64,000 nt of DNA from Gerris lacustris (taxonomy: Eukaryota > Arthropoda > Insecta > Hemiptera > Gerridae), in NCBI GenBank assembly GCA_951217055.1, contig OX578282.1, forward strand, positions 23,020,106 to 23,084,105. Reading direction: 5' to 3'. The stretch's first letter is position 1; the number at the start of each line of letters is the position of its first letter. Made by a program: the position numbers and the translations under genes. A model generated the notes under the pieces. The model saw nothing but the letters and a program-made list of their open reading frames with translations, had not been told where the DNA came from and ran no database searches. Below, in pieces: positions 9,786 through 21,889 of the stretch.

Positions 9786-10611
9786 AATTTCATGAAGTAG
9801 TTCTTCACATTTATTGCACCCCTTACTGACCCAACATATTCAACAGGAGAGTTAAATATTTTTATCTATTTTTGTAAATTAGTTAAATTAACAATTTCCT
9901 TTTAAAATAGGGTTGCATTAGGTTCATCTCAGAACTTCTTTTAGTACCGTTTTAACCACATCTTACCACCTATACTTTTACTGAAGGTCTTGGTCATGTG
10001 TATAATTTTTATGGAATTAGTAGGAGGAGTTGATCAAAATGCGGGCTCCGAAGTCAAGGTCTTACTTAATAACCACTGAAAACTTGTAACATCTCACTTT
10101 TCACTGGAGACCAGTGTAAAAAATTGGAAGAAGCAATAGCTTTAAAACGAATTATAATTTATTCATTTTTTCTCTCTCTTTCAATAATGACTGGTAATTT
10201 TGATTTATACTTTGTCTTCCTATGCAATGTTTAAAAGAATAAATATCTTAAATTTATTATATTTATTGTAGGATTACTCTTGTTCGTATTTTAATTTACT
10301 TAATAATTTTAAGGTCTATCAGGTATTAAAATAAGACGTGTTAATTAATCTTTTATAGGATATTTCGCCTCCTCTTGAGTGTTCACTCTTAAAATATATA
10401 TATTTTTTTTATTACTGTTTCATTACTTAGACTTATATTATATAACGTTACAAATATAACATGTAACATTTTTCAACAACTGAAATTGTATATAAATAAA
10501 TAATTAATTTTAATCAAAGGACTTACAGCAAATAAAAATGCTATTCTTCTTGGGCTTAACATAATATAATATTTTCTATTTTAACTTTAATATCGATCAC
10601 ATATTGATCCA

Positions 10612-10645
10612 TTCAAGCCCGATGAAGCCTCAAGAGGAGCCGAAA
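10612..10645 (+). ncRNA. Degraded hammerhead-like motif (possible)
   Basis: CCGATGA, the stem CCTC-AAGA-GGAG and CGAAATATC have the same order as the motif at 9751, with C replacing the first U of CUGANGA. A minus-strand relic (GGCGAAATATCC) lies near 10360-10385, so the two may be the ends of one 260-bp inverted element. Confidence 0.25.
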
Positions 10646-10687
10646 TATCACATATGATATTTTTATTTTATTTTAATACCTTATATT

Positions 10688-11130
10688 ATACTAGCTGAAG
10701 ACCCGTACTTCGCTACGGGGTGTTTTATTTTCAATTTATTGGATTTATAAACTACCATCAAGAAACATTTAAATTATTTTACAAAGCGAGAATATCTAGA
10801 TTCTATCCCTCCCCCTTATTTCTATACCCCCTCCCCTTTGATAAGATAATTTGTTAATATCCCAAATTAGTAATTCATTCCGACTAAATTTTTAAAAAGG
10901 AAAAGCAGTGGTATTTTCCTTCTGTACCCCCTCCCCGTGTCATTTTACATCCCTTGGTTGAAATTGGAATTATCTTTTATTAATATACATGCTTACATCC
11001 AAAATAAGAGCTCTTTCTCAAGTATTAACTTCCTAACTTTTGAAGATAGGTCTGGGCTCAATTCCCCTTCTTTTCTTACTCTGTCCTTATGTTCCCCTTA
11101 GGGATAACATTTTAGAAAATCTCTATTGGC
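10688..11130 (+). mobile_element. F5 family element, 5' block
   Basis: The head TAGCTGAAGACCCGTACTTC then GCTACGGGGTG, followed by TTTATAAACTACC, GAATATCTAGATTCTATCCC and later GTCTGGGCTCAATT, is shared with copies at 12735 and 28775. A short ACCCGTNCTTCNCTACGG head is a common feature of insect repeats, but I do not assign a superfamily. The text from 11131 to 11880 holds an A-rich tract (11776-11798) and a (TAA)n but no recognisable gene. Confidence 0.65.
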
Positions 11131-11879
11131 AGATATCAATATAATTTAGAAATTATTATACACTCGTAGATTTTATTTTAGAATTTTAAAGAAGATGTCA
11201 TGATTACGTTAGTAAAGGTTTAGGCACGGTAAGGCGTGATTTATTAATTATTGCCTTAATATTTAAAAATAAATCGAAATATTTGTTGACAGTGATTGAA
11301 AAGTAATTTCTTTAACAGTTCTTCCTACAGAAATTTCCACAAAACATAAAATATGGTCAGTAGTTTCTTCTGCAATTTTGGTTAAATACCTTTTTAATGA
11401 AAAATGAAATAAGAATTTTGAAATCTATTTAGAAGCCCCGTTCTCAGCTCCATATAAAGCTACCAAATCGTGTTATATCCTTTATCACCCGCAGAATTAA
11501 GCATTGTACCCAAGAACCTCCTAAATCTATTCAGCCATTTGGACGTGATTGACGCACAGACAGACAGATATAAAATTTTCTAAACTTAAATTCGTTGTCA
11601 GGACTACTCATTCAGTGGAAATACCCCATATTCTTTCTCCACAGCTCGGGCCTCCATGTTCTCTAGTGGAGAGATAACCTTATGTAGAGCTTAAATGTAA
11701 AATCAATAAAAAATATAAATTGGTGTACTAAAGTATTATTTATGTATTAATATGTTTTATTCAATAAAGGAATTTAAAAAAAAAAAAAAAAAAAAAATAA
11801 TAATAATAATTGAATAAATACAAAATTTTAGCCCAATCGGATAAATAAATGTACAGACAAAACAAATATTAGTTTTTTA

Positions 11880-13760
11880 TACATAGATATAGATATAATT
11901 TTCCATTTTACCCCCCTAAATGTACATAACAATAATTGTACAGCACTCTTAAAGAACTTTTCAACGGAATGCATCGTGAAGGGTTTTCATTACTTTGACA
12001 TTTGTACCCCGTACCCCTGTGTACCAATTTCGAAAATGCATGAAGTCAGTGACGTTCCCCTTTTCTCCTTGCTTTGAAGGTCAAGTGTGCAAATTTTCAT
12101 TGAAATCGGAATAAAACGGTAGATTTTAATAAAGAACACACACACACGCGCGCGCTCGCACACACACTTACGTTGACATTTCCTTTTTACCCCTCTACTA
12201 AATAAAAATAATGACAAAAACGTACATTACAATTACTTTTCTCTTAAAGAGCCTTTCAACGATATGCATCATAAAGGGTACCTATCAATTACTTTGACAT
12301 TTGTACCCCGTACTCCTGTGTACCAACATTTTAACTTTATAATCTCATGTAAGCAGTACACTCATAGACACTTTATTTATATAAGATAAAAGACACTCAT
12401 AGACACTCTTCATTTATATAAGATGTAGTTATAAATATTTTTTCATTTTACCCCCTCCTAAATGAAAATATGACAAAACTGTACATAACAACAATTACTG
12501 AACTTTTAAAGAGCTTTTCAACGATATGCATCAATAAAAGTATTCATTACTTTGACATTGGTACCCCGTACCCCTGGGTACAAAAATAAAAATTTCGCAA
12601 AATCCTTTCTTAGTGGATGCCTATGATATGAACCGAGTATATCCTCAAAATTTCAAGTCTCTCGGTTAAGCAGATTTTGCTGTGTGTTGATTCTATGTCA
12701 GTCAGTCAATCAGGACATTGCCACTATATATTATAGATAGCTGGATTACCCGTGCTTCACTACGGAGTGTTTTTAAATTTGATAAGTTTATAAACTACCA
12801 GGAAAGCATACAAATTATTTTACTGTGCGAGAATATCTAGATTCTATCCCTCCTAGTTATATCCCCCACCTCTTTGATAAGATCATTTGCAAATATCCTA
12901 AATTGACCCCCTCCTAAATGAAAATATGACAAAACTGTACACATAACAACAATTACTGTACTCTTAAAGAGCATTTCAACGATATGCATCATGAAGATAA
13001 AGGGTATTCATTACTTCCCCGTACCCCTTTGAACCAAAAGTTATAGTTCGAAAATTCATGTAAACAGTTACCTTGCCCTTGCTTTGAAGGTCAAGTGTGC
13101 AAATTTTCATCGAGATCGGAATAAAACTGTAGATTTGTATAAAAGAACATGCATATGTAGGTACACACATATGTTGACTTTTATATACATATAGATATAA
13201 ATTTCCATTTTACCTCTCCCCCTTCTAAATAAAAATAAGACAAAACTGTACTTAAGAACAATTACTTCTCTCTTAAACAGCTTTTCAACGATTTGTATCA
13301 TGAAGGGTATCCATTACTTTGTCATTTGTACCCCGTACACATAACAACAATTACTGTACTCTTAAAGAGCATTTCAACGATATGCATCATGAAGATGAAG
13401 GGTATTCATCACTTGTACCCCGTACCCCTGTGTACCAAAATTTTAATTTCGTAATCTCATGTAGGCAGTGACCTTCACCTTGTTTTGAAGAAAAAGTGTG
13501 TAAATATTCATCAAATTAGGATAAAAGACATACCCTCATACGGATACACTTCTTTTTATATAAGATATATAGCTATATTTTTTAATTATACCACTTAAAA
13601 ACTTTTCACTTAGGAGGGGCCTAAGTGAAAATATGATAAAACTGTACATAACCACAATTACTGTCCTCTTAAAGAGCTTTTCAACGATATGCATCATTAA
13701 AAGTATTCATTACTTTGACATTTGTACCCCGTTTCCCTGGGTACAAAAATAAAGATTTCG
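11880..13760 (+). repeat. Seven-copy complex tandem array inside F5-type elements
   Basis: The marker TTTCAACGATATGCATCA recurs near 11957, 12255, 12516, 12976, 13284, 13373 and 13679. It is usually preceded by CTGTACATAACAACAATTAC and followed by GACATTTGTACCCCGTACCC. Spacing varies from about 90 to 460 bp because whole sub-blocks were gained or lost. Reading frames here are products of the repeat. Confidence 0.88.
12138..12169. repeat. (CA)n/(CG)n simple repeat
   Basis: Alternating purine-pyrimidine CACACACACGCGCGCG lies inside one F5 unit. Only this unit has the expansion. Confidence 0.85.
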
Positions 13761-13910
13761 CAAAATCCTTTCTTAGTGGATGCCTATGATATGAACCAAG
13801 TATATCCTCAAAATTTCAAGTCTCTCGGTTAAGCAGATTTTGCTGTGCGTTGATTCTATGTCAGTCAGTCAATCAGGACATTGCCACTTATATTATAGAT
13901 TATAGACCTT
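12735..13910 (+). mobile_element. F5 family element with internal tandem units
   Basis: The head is AGCTGGATTACCCGTGCTTC then ACTACGGAG. The tail is TTGATTCTATGTCAGTCAGT then CAATCAGGACATTGCCAC. The same tail also occurs at 12585-12730, so two F5 copies abut. The 160-bp terminal blocks are nearly identical between the two copies (both contain TTAGTGGATGCCTATGATAT), pointing to recent tandem amplification. Confidence 0.75.
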
Positions 13911-14555
13911 GAAATGATTAATATTAATGATCTTTTTCGGATAGAATGATTATTGCAGAACTTAAATTGCGGTTATGTATTTTAATATATTGATTAAAAA
14001 AAAAAAATAAATAAAAAAGTATTCTACAATAATTTATAATTTGATCATTTATATTTATTTAGAAAGTTATTGTAATAAAGTTATAAATAAATGATTAATT
14101 AATACATTTATTATTTTTATAATTAACATGTATAACATTTATATCTTCAGCTAATTTATTTATAAATACTTAAACATTTTGATCGGTCTATAAAGTAGAT
14201 TATTACTCATGTAGAGATCCTGTTATTCCGGTATTTATACTAATAAAACTAAACCTGTGCTGTTTATATTAATATTACTGACCGCTGAGTTTACAGAATA
14301 ATCTTGTACCAAGCTGTGAAGTTTCGTTATCTTCCTTAATATATTAAATAAAATGGTTTGAACATTTTGGTTAAAAAAAATTGGTAAATTCAGTCTATTT
14401 AAATACCGATGAAATTATAAAATTTCCTCTTCCGGGGATCTAGTTTCTGAGGTAAAAAAAAACAACAATAATAAATAAACAATAATAATAGTAAAAAAAC
14501 AATAAAAACAATAATAACAACAATATATATTGGTATTACCTCTAAAAAATATTAC

Positions 14556-14831
14556 ATGAAAATAATATTTGGGTACTTTTACGTATACAACTATTACCTG
14601 ACAACCCCTACCTTTCAACCCCTTCGTGACGCGGATTTCACCGGAAACCCAGCTGTTTATGACGAATCTACCCGCGGAAGCCTACGGACCAAGTTAACTA
14701 TGTATTACCTGTTTTTAAGTATTTTTTGGTTTTTCTCTAGATGGTTTTGCAAGCGTACATTAGTTAAAAATACAACTTATAACACTGTTACAAAAAAAAC
14801 AACACATATATCAATCGAAGTCGGCTATTAA
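14556..14831 (+). other. GC-richer exon-like island, unidentified
   Basis: Within about 300 bp of AT-rich DNA, 14610-14695 reaches roughly 50% GC and reads openly (FQPLRDADFTGNPAVYDEST) in a 91-codon frame. The downstream half of the frame is low-complexity and hydrophobic. I see no clear splice donor after the GC-rich part. It may be a decayed exon, part of a repeat, or chance. A real gene is not supported. Confidence 0.15.
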
Positions 14832-15380
14832 TAATTAGTACCTAAGAAAATAAAAAAATAATTACTCGGTGATAAATCTTTACCTGTTATAATTAGCATT
14901 TAAATTGAAATGTAAATTGACTGAATTTTATCCGCTCACTTAGAGGGAATGTAATAAAATATTGTCTTCCTTAAATTCCAGTCCTTGGAATTTGTAGATG
15001 GACTAGTCTTTACTGTATGAGTGATAATATGTTAAATTGTGTGTTATCTTGTACCACAAATGTATAGTTGACAACAAGTATAAGTTGTGTAGCCATGACC
15101 TGACTTACTAATGGGCAGAGGGCGCTCCGAAACCTCGGAATCTCCGAATTGTTTCGCCCACCGAAAAAAATTCTTTGGGCTTTGAAAAACAAATCTAGTA
15201 GTTGCAGGGTTGATAGTTAGTTCCCTTTTTGCAACAATAGCTTTAGTTTCTTATTATATTTATTAGATAATTAGGAGCTTACAGCAGTACTGTAGAGCGT
15301 CGATCTACTGTAATGAACTAATGTTGGGTTGGGTGTTTCGATAATAAAAAAATGTGGATAATCCAAATTCACCATAAAAT

Positions 15381-15934
15381 GACAACTTAGGCAAACTTTC
15401 TCATATACGAGTTCATAATTACTTAGCCCAGTGTTTTCCATTTATTATATTTCGTAGGTATTATTATAGAACATTTTATCAAAATGTATTATGTATCATA
15501 AAAATAACATCTCGGCGGGGAATCTAACCCGGCCTCTCTCCGTCTAAGATCTCTCCGAACTAGATTTTTCCCGGGAAAACTATTTATATTGTTAGATTTG
15601 TGTTTAAATGGAATACATTTTATAATTTTTTAATCAAAATAGTCGGAACCGTTTCCGAGAAATAATTTTTTTCTCGTTTTTCAGAGTTTTTAGGGCCCCC
15701 CATTTGGAGCTAAAATTCATTTATCGAATTCGCCTTGGGGTATGATTTTTTTAAAATAGGTATGCCAAATTTCATCAAAATCTGCCCAATAGTTTAGGCT
15801 CCAGGCTTCTGCACTGACAGATTTTTTTAAAAACCACTTTTTGAACTCAGGGGACCTCAAAACGTTTAAATCCATCAAAATCTCAAAATCGATTTTTCGC
15901 GCCATCACAATACTTTCTCTTTATATGAGAAAGT
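15381..15934 (-). mobile_element. F1 family element, minus strand
   Basis: It runs from the family 3' tail (AACTTTCTCATATACGAG in plus orientation, complement of the tail) to GCGCCATCACAATACTTTCT and the terminal hairpin CTTTATATGAGAAAG. The B-box-like GGGGAATCTAACCC is present near 15520. It is almost full length. Confidence 0.88.
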
Positions 15935-16267
15935 AAAAAAGTAATATTTGAAATAAATCAATCCCCTTTGTACAAAAAGCATCCTTGTTAATTTATCAGT
16001 AATTCATGGTTGTACAAATATAATTATACAGCTGACAACGCTCTTTTTAACCGCTTAATTAATTTTTTAAAAAATAATTTAGTGGGGGCTTATTTTTTTT
16101 TTTTTTTTCGTTAATTGAAATTTTTTCGTTAATCCTTCGAATAATTGAACTTTCAGATGACTGATGTTTGGATAATTGACGCTCTACTGTATTAAATTTA
16201 GATTTTAGTAACAATTGCAGCAATTGTTTCCTATAGCAATGGTTTTTTATTTTGCTTTTACGTCTCA

Positions 16268-16457
16268 ATCAACACATAATTAGGTTATTACAGGAAGGGG
16301 GATCCGACCACTTTACTAATCTACTCGATGCGATTATCAGTATGTATAATTATCTCACCTTTCTGGGATTCGAACTCACTAGATATGTCGGTGTTGTGAC
16401 CTTGATTTTAGACTGAGTTGCGCTAGTTCGCTAACCTCTCCGCTACACCGGTCCCCC
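16268..16457 (-). mobile_element. tRNA-Ser/Leu-derived SINE, minus strand
   Basis: Reading the minus strand, the head GGTGTAGCGGAGAGGTTAGC (A box) and GAGTTCGAATCCC (B box) are followed by a body ending in GGATCCCCCTTCCTG then TAATAACC. A second copy with the same head, body and orientation lies at 42650-42806 inside another transposon. The head resembles class II tRNAs (GCCGAGTGGTTA type), so a Ser or Leu tRNA origin is likely. Confidence 0.8.
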
Positions 16458-16469
16458 GGTTTTTTTTTT

Positions 16470-16850
16470 TGTTTTTTTCAGAATTGCTATAAGATCTATA
16501 AAGATCTTATAGATTCCCTAGATTTATAAATTCCCTTTTAGTAGTGACAACTCTTGTTCCTTTTGCAGCTGATGTTCCCTAATGATTTTTGTTTTCTCTC
16601 AGAGTTCCTATCTAAGTTCCCTTCTTGTAGTGACAGCTCAAGTTCCTTGTGATTTTAGCAATAAATTAAGTTCCTATTAGTTATTTTAGCTAAGGTTCCC
16701 TGTTAATTATAATTTTCTTTCACAGTTTTTATCAAAGTTCCCTTTGAATAGTGATAGATCTAATTCCTTATAATTAATTATCATATTTAATCATAGCTAT
16801 CGTTCCCTATTAATAGTAATTTTCCCTATTTCTTTATCATTTTGGCACAC
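16470..16850 (+). repeat. Degenerate tandem array (GTTCCCTTTTAGTAGTGA units)
   Basis: Units built from GTTCCCTTNTAGTAGTGACA, CAAGTTCCTTNTGATT, TTAGCTAAGGTTCCCT and TTTCTCTCACAGTTCCTATC repeat about every 160 bp with heavy divergence. The same units occur at 19815-20370, where a SINE has split the array. Confidence 0.75.
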
Positions 16851-17039
16851 TCCTCACCTAGCACACCGTATACATTTTATTTCTTCATCTAAATAACCTA
16901 TAATAATAACCCGTGGTGGGTTAGGCCTGTCAAAGGGCTTATTCAGCTACATATATCCATTTCATATTACATTTATACATTTATAATGAATGACAGAGGG
17001 GTTAGTGTGTCGCTCCAAAAGCTATATAAACCTTTTAAT

Positions 17040-17180
17040 TGACATACGCAACCGATTAGACGCCACTTCACTTAAGCCGAATCGAGCGTGATGCCCCGTG
17101 CCTTGGTCGGGAACTGAATCCGGACCTCCTTCGTGAGAAGCGCGTAGTCGATAACAATAAGCTACAGAAGTCCTATCTGT
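17040..17180 (-). mobile_element. tRNA-like SINE fragment, minus strand
   Basis: On the minus strand GTAGCTTATTGTTATCGAC (A-box-like), GGAGGTCCGGATTCAGTTCC (B-box-like) and CCGACCAAGGCA follow one another at tRNA spacing. The rest of the body is not matched elsewhere in the window. It is a remnant of a tRNA-derived repeat or a tRNA pseudogene. Confidence 0.4.
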
Positions 17181-17640
17181 GGAATCTACTAAAATTTAAT
17201 TATATAATTCACACTTACTCAGATCACATATTAATGTGTAAAGCGGGGGCGTTACTGACATAAATATTTATTAGTCTGTTATTATTAGAAATACAGGATT
17301 TAATTACGTCACACATGCAAGTTTTAGTTCGTTTATGACGTACACATATCGTATAAATTAACTTCGTGGTGGAATTTAACATAACCGGTCTTTAGCTACC
17401 TGAAGTTTCATTCACAAGATGTGTAACTTGTCCATCAGACAACCTATAATGCTTTTTTAAGTATTTAACTGGAACAAATATATATAACACCAGTTTTTTT
17501 AAACAAAAAACAAAAATACTGCGACCTATGTACCAACTTTTAAAAAAGGATATCAGCGGTGAATTGCGCTTTTTTAGGCCATTCTGTTGAAGGGAAAGTT
17601 AATAGATCTTGTTATTATGAAACATTGAAGTATTTTTTCG

Positions 17641-17642
<2 letters not shown>

Positions 17643-17711
<69 letters not shown>
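17643..17711. repeat. (TA)n tract, 69 bp
   Basis: Uninterrupted TA dinucleotides, able to extrude a cruciform. Confidence 0.97.
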
Positions 17712-17713
<2 letters not shown>

Positions 17714-18568
17714 TAGAGTAATGACCTAAAATAGAACCTTTCGATCTCTCTTTTTGATTCTTCAGTTTTAATATGTCAAAAAAGAGAAAGAAATACTTAG
17801 AAAAAACTTTTTTTTTACCTCAGAGAATAACAAATGACTAATGTTCTCAACATAACATTTCGATTCTTATGAATTTATTCTCTTTATTTAATCTTCTTTA
17901 TATTGATTATCTGACATTCCAAAGTAAAAGCTGAAGTTGTTTGTAGGACTTCATTATTTTATTTAAATATGTGCTTTAAATCATATTTAAGATATTTTAA
18001 AACCCCCGAAGTATACGAGGAAGTCTGAGTTGGTTTGGACGATTTCCCCCTAATTGCGCATAAGTGTGCACATATCTCCAGGAATTTGAAGGCTATTTAT
18101 AACTTGCAAAAATGCTTATAATTTATTATTAGATTATAAATTTATTATTAGATTTGCCACGATAAATAACCATTTTTTAACCTAGATTTTATATAACCTT
18201 ACAATGATCTATAAAAATATTAAAAACCTAAATATATTCTTAATATACGCCTCAAGTGCTTTCATACGAGCATTATGTTTATTAAAAAAAAAAATAAAAA
18301 AAAAAAAATAATAAAAAAAAATACAGTCAAACAATTTGTTCAGAATTAATTATTGTTGACGAAAATCCATGACAAAGAAATCAGTATACCAATAGTGATA
18401 TTAACAGTTTAAACATAAACAATGCATATTGTATGATAAAAATAATATTTAAAAAAAAAAATAAAATAATGGTTTGATCAGTTATCGAGATTCTCATGAA
18501 AATTTGCTTGTTTTTGTGAAAAAAGCTTGTCTTAATAAAGATAAAATTAATTTTATAAAAATAAATTT

Positions 18569-19107
18569 TATTTATCTTCAGTAGGGAGGAAAAGTTATGA
18601 TTTTGGATTTGTTTAGAGGGACTAAAGTAAGTCTTTTTGTGCCTGAACTCAAAAGTAGTGCGAAAAAGTAAAGTAGGGAGAAAAAGAAGGATTGCCAACT
18701 ATTATTTTATAAATATGTATACATATATAGTAGAGAATGAATGGCTAATGTAAGTTGTTGAAATCAGGTTGGCGACACTGCTTTTCGACCTTGTTTATCA
18801 TTGTTTATAACCTGCATCTAAATAACCTATTTGAGTTTAATTCCAATTCTTGTTTTTAATATTGAATATCTTATATCTGCTATTAAAAGTGCTAACAATT
18901 ATAGCTATTTATTAAAATAATAAATAAAAACTGTGCAATGGATGAAAATGTGTATTTTCTCCCTACTGGAGATAAAATATTGTATGTACCTCGGGAGTAA
19001 AGTGCCATTATTCCCCTCGCGATAATTATCTAATTAGCGTTATTCCTTCGGCTTCGCCTCAAGAACCAACTCGGGGAATAATGGCTTACTTTACTCTCTA
19101 GGTGCAT
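18569..19107 (+). mobile_element. F6 composite element (TATCTTCAGTAGGGAGG ends)
   Basis: The 5' end TTATCTTCAGTAGGGAGG is mirrored at 18957-18978 by CTCCCTACTGGAGATAAAA, giving a 410-bp element with about 20-bp inverted ends. Directly after it, 18987-19107 is a snapback (CGGGAGTAAAGTGCCATTAT then, inverted, ATAATGGCTTACTTTACTC). Both parts occur in the same order at 28962-29540, so they move or spread together. No transposase is encoded. Confidence 0.8.
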
Positions 19108-19814
19108 AAATAACTATTAATTATCTAATACTCAAGTTCTACTCAGTATTTTTCGATGAAGCTAAGTCCATGAAACGTGCGCCTCATGTTGGCACAAACC
19201 ACTGCATAACAATGAATGGATTTCATTCAGCCAGTCTTGCGCCTAAAGTCGACCCTATGGCGACAGACTGAATGAATAAAGTTAAGGCCGGCTTCGGTTT
19301 TCATAATGTATGCAATGAAAAACTATGCAAAAATTTTCCAATTTTTGATCAACTGCTGCCAAAAAAATCAAGTTCAGCTCAAAATGTAATAACAAAATAT
19401 AAATAATTTTTATACCTTAAATAAATACAAAATAAAACAATAAATTAATATTCTACATCTCCTCCGCATTTCTGTTAGTTCTTTTACTATCCTGCAGTTA
19501 TGTTTACTAGCTTTTTGTGTAGTGTATGTCCTTTATAGAACATTGTTTGTTATAAAACCTTAAATTAATATGAGCTCTCCTCAATGTATACTCTCAATGT
19601 ATCCAAGCTAGAAGATGCACTAAATATTAAAAAAAAAAAATGTTTCCATACATTAAAAATTAAACCAATTATTTGAGTAAACACAAAGAGTTCTTACATC
19701 CAATTATGACGTATAAAAGATGTTCATTGTTACATTATTTGAAATAACATTTAATGTAAAATATTAAAATTTTATTTAATTTGATTATAATATCATAATT
19801 TTGCAATATTAATT

Positions 19815-20370
19815 TTCTCGCAGTTTCTAAATGCCGTTTTAGTAGTTATAGCTCTAGTTCCTTATGATTAGAAGTATATTTAGTTTCTAGTATTTGGGGA
19901 GCCAGCGTGGCCAAGGACCTCTAGGCACTCGCCTAGCTATCAATGAATCGATGCGAATCAAGGTCTTGGGTGCGATCCCTCGCCGTGATGCTCTGATTTA
20001 AATAGCTCACTAATAACCACACCACACCCGCTTCGGCTCGGCGGTACAGTGATGCTGATTCCCATGATGTGGGAAGTAGCTGGAACTCTCCACCTCGGGG
20101 TTAGTAAAATGGGCCCAGTGTGGCCTGATTGCTAGGTTCGAACTAGTGGTTCGTCCTTCCGTCTAACCGCTACTACTACTACTAATAGTTTCTTGTAACT
20201 CTAGTTCCTTAGTATTTTTCATATTTTGAAAACTATTTGTCAATATTCTCTCATAGTTGTCATTTAAGTTTCCTTTTAGTAGTGATACCCGATAGATTTC
20301 TGTCTCTATAATTAGCAATAGATTTAGTATCGAGTAATTGTGGCTATTTCTCCCTAGTAATAGTAATTTT
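19815..20370 (+). repeat. Second block of the GTTCCTTATGATT degenerate tandem array
   Basis: It carries the same unit vocabulary as 16470-16850 (TTTTAGTAGTTATAGCTCTA, GTTCCTTATGATTAG, TTCTCTCATAGTTGTC). It is interrupted by the SINE at 19896-20190 between TAGTTTCTAGTATTTGG and ATAGTTTCTTGTAACTC. Confidence 0.7.
19896..20190 (+). mobile_element. tRNA-derived SINE, plus strand
   Basis: The head is GGAGCCAGCGTGGCCAAGG (A-box region) and GGTCTTGGGTGCGATCCCTC (B box). The body runs to about 290 bp and the tail is (CTA)n with five units. GC content is far above the flanks. It sits inside the tandem array. It differs from the SINE at 16268, so at least two SINE families are present. Confidence 0.8.
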
Positions 20371-20449
20371 TATATTTTGAAAAGTACATGTCCGATTTTA
20401 ATGAAATTTGGATTGTATGTCAAAGCTAGCCCACGAATATATTAACTCT

Positions 20450-20790
20450 AACCTGCAATGCTTCCTAAGCGCGTGATAACTGGCTCTCAATAGTGCATTA
20501 CGCGTATTATAGTGCGGAAAGTAGCATTTTGCATGCGAGTGTGGAGTTTGCACCCGAGCGATAGCGAGGGTAGTAAAACCACAAGAGCAAAGCTAAATGC
20601 AGTTTTCGCACGAGTTGCGTACCGTGCTTTATCTACGGTTGGATTTTAATAATAAATACACAAAAAAAAGTTACTTTAATTAAACAAACAGAAAATTAGT
20701 TTTATTAAATGTAAACAAACACGCTAATCGTGAAGGGCGAATAATTCTACTTTATTTCCGCACTAGATCGGAAATAAAGAAGAATTATGA
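20450..20790. repeat. Snapback-rich repeat with CGAGCGATAGCGAGGG block
   Basis: TAGTGCGGAAAGTAGCATTT pairs loosely with the inverted AAATGCAGTTTTCGCACGAG 100 bp on. Further right, 20742-20783 is a hairpin (CTTTATTTCCG, loop, CGGAAATAAAG). It resembles a non-autonomous DNA element, but I cannot define its ends. Confidence 0.45.
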
Positions 20791-21451
20791 TACGCGTTTG
20801 TGCAATCAATACAACTACGAAAAGAATCACATTCTACGCATCTAAACAGAGATAAAATGTTGTTATTTTGAATCAATCATAGAGAAACTATTTACATATT
20901 TATTTTTTTGTTAGGGTCATATCTGGAAAACTTTCTTAATTTTATAATTATGTGACTATTGATCCATAGAATTCGATGAGGCTGTGTACCACTCTAGTCC
21001 TAAATGGGGAAAAAATTGTTTATTCTATTTATTTCTCTTTGCTCTTCTATTTCTGCACCATTTATTCACTGATATGAAATTTAATACATCTTTGGTAGGT
21101 GTATTGTATTTGAAAGATTACACAATTCCTTTCACATTAATAATTCCAAGTTGAGTTGTTTAAAATGATTGCGAAGTTTGCTTTAAGCTATCATTTTCTT
21201 TGTGATTGTCGCATGATTTCTTCAGAATTTGTTGACCTAAATATGTGGTTGTTCATTTACACGAATTTCTTTGAACCTTTTATCCTTGGAAATAGTTCAG
21301 CGTTCTGCATTCACTCGTAATTACAAAAAAAAGAAAAAAAAAATCAGAGCACTGTTTTAAGGTCGAATCTATTATAAAGGACTATTATACAGCTATTCTT
21401 TTATTCATAGCATCATTCTGTTGCTAAATCATTAACTAGAACTATAAAGTG

Positions 21452-21592
21452 GAATTCAGTTCGTCACCGATTTGTGAAATGTATTTCTTAGAAAGTTGTT
21501 TATGAAATCAGTATTTCCCAGATTTTTTTTTTAGGATTTCGTCGTTGCTCACTGCTGCTTAGAGGACCTATGTTTGGTGTCTTGGCCTCGTA
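21452..21592 (-). repeat. Inverted partner of the Harbinger-like MITE interior
   Basis: This 140-bp block (TTCAGTTCGTCACCGATTTG then GTTTGGTGTCTTGGCC) is the reverse complement of 22404-22543, with small indels. The terminal repeats of the MITE are not present here, so it is either a decayed copy or the source of the MITE's internal filler. Confidence 0.8.
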
Positions 21593-21889
21593 AAACAACG
21601 GGTGGCTACTTAAGTTGTTAAAAAATTCTAAAATTTAGTCTATCTAAATACGAATCTAACAATATAAATAGTTTTCCCAGGAAAAAATTTAGTTCCCTGA
21701 GAAAATAGCGTTAAACGCGGAGGGTAAGAGGCCGGGACTGACTCCCTGTTGAAAAAAAGTTATTTATATGGTACATTTGGATAAAATGTGTAATAATTAA
21801 ATGTTGAGGTGGATTCACACGGTCCCAGTCCAGTTTTGTTGTAAGTTCCTTACGGCACGTTACAGCGTCTGGAGCACGGCAGTAAATCC

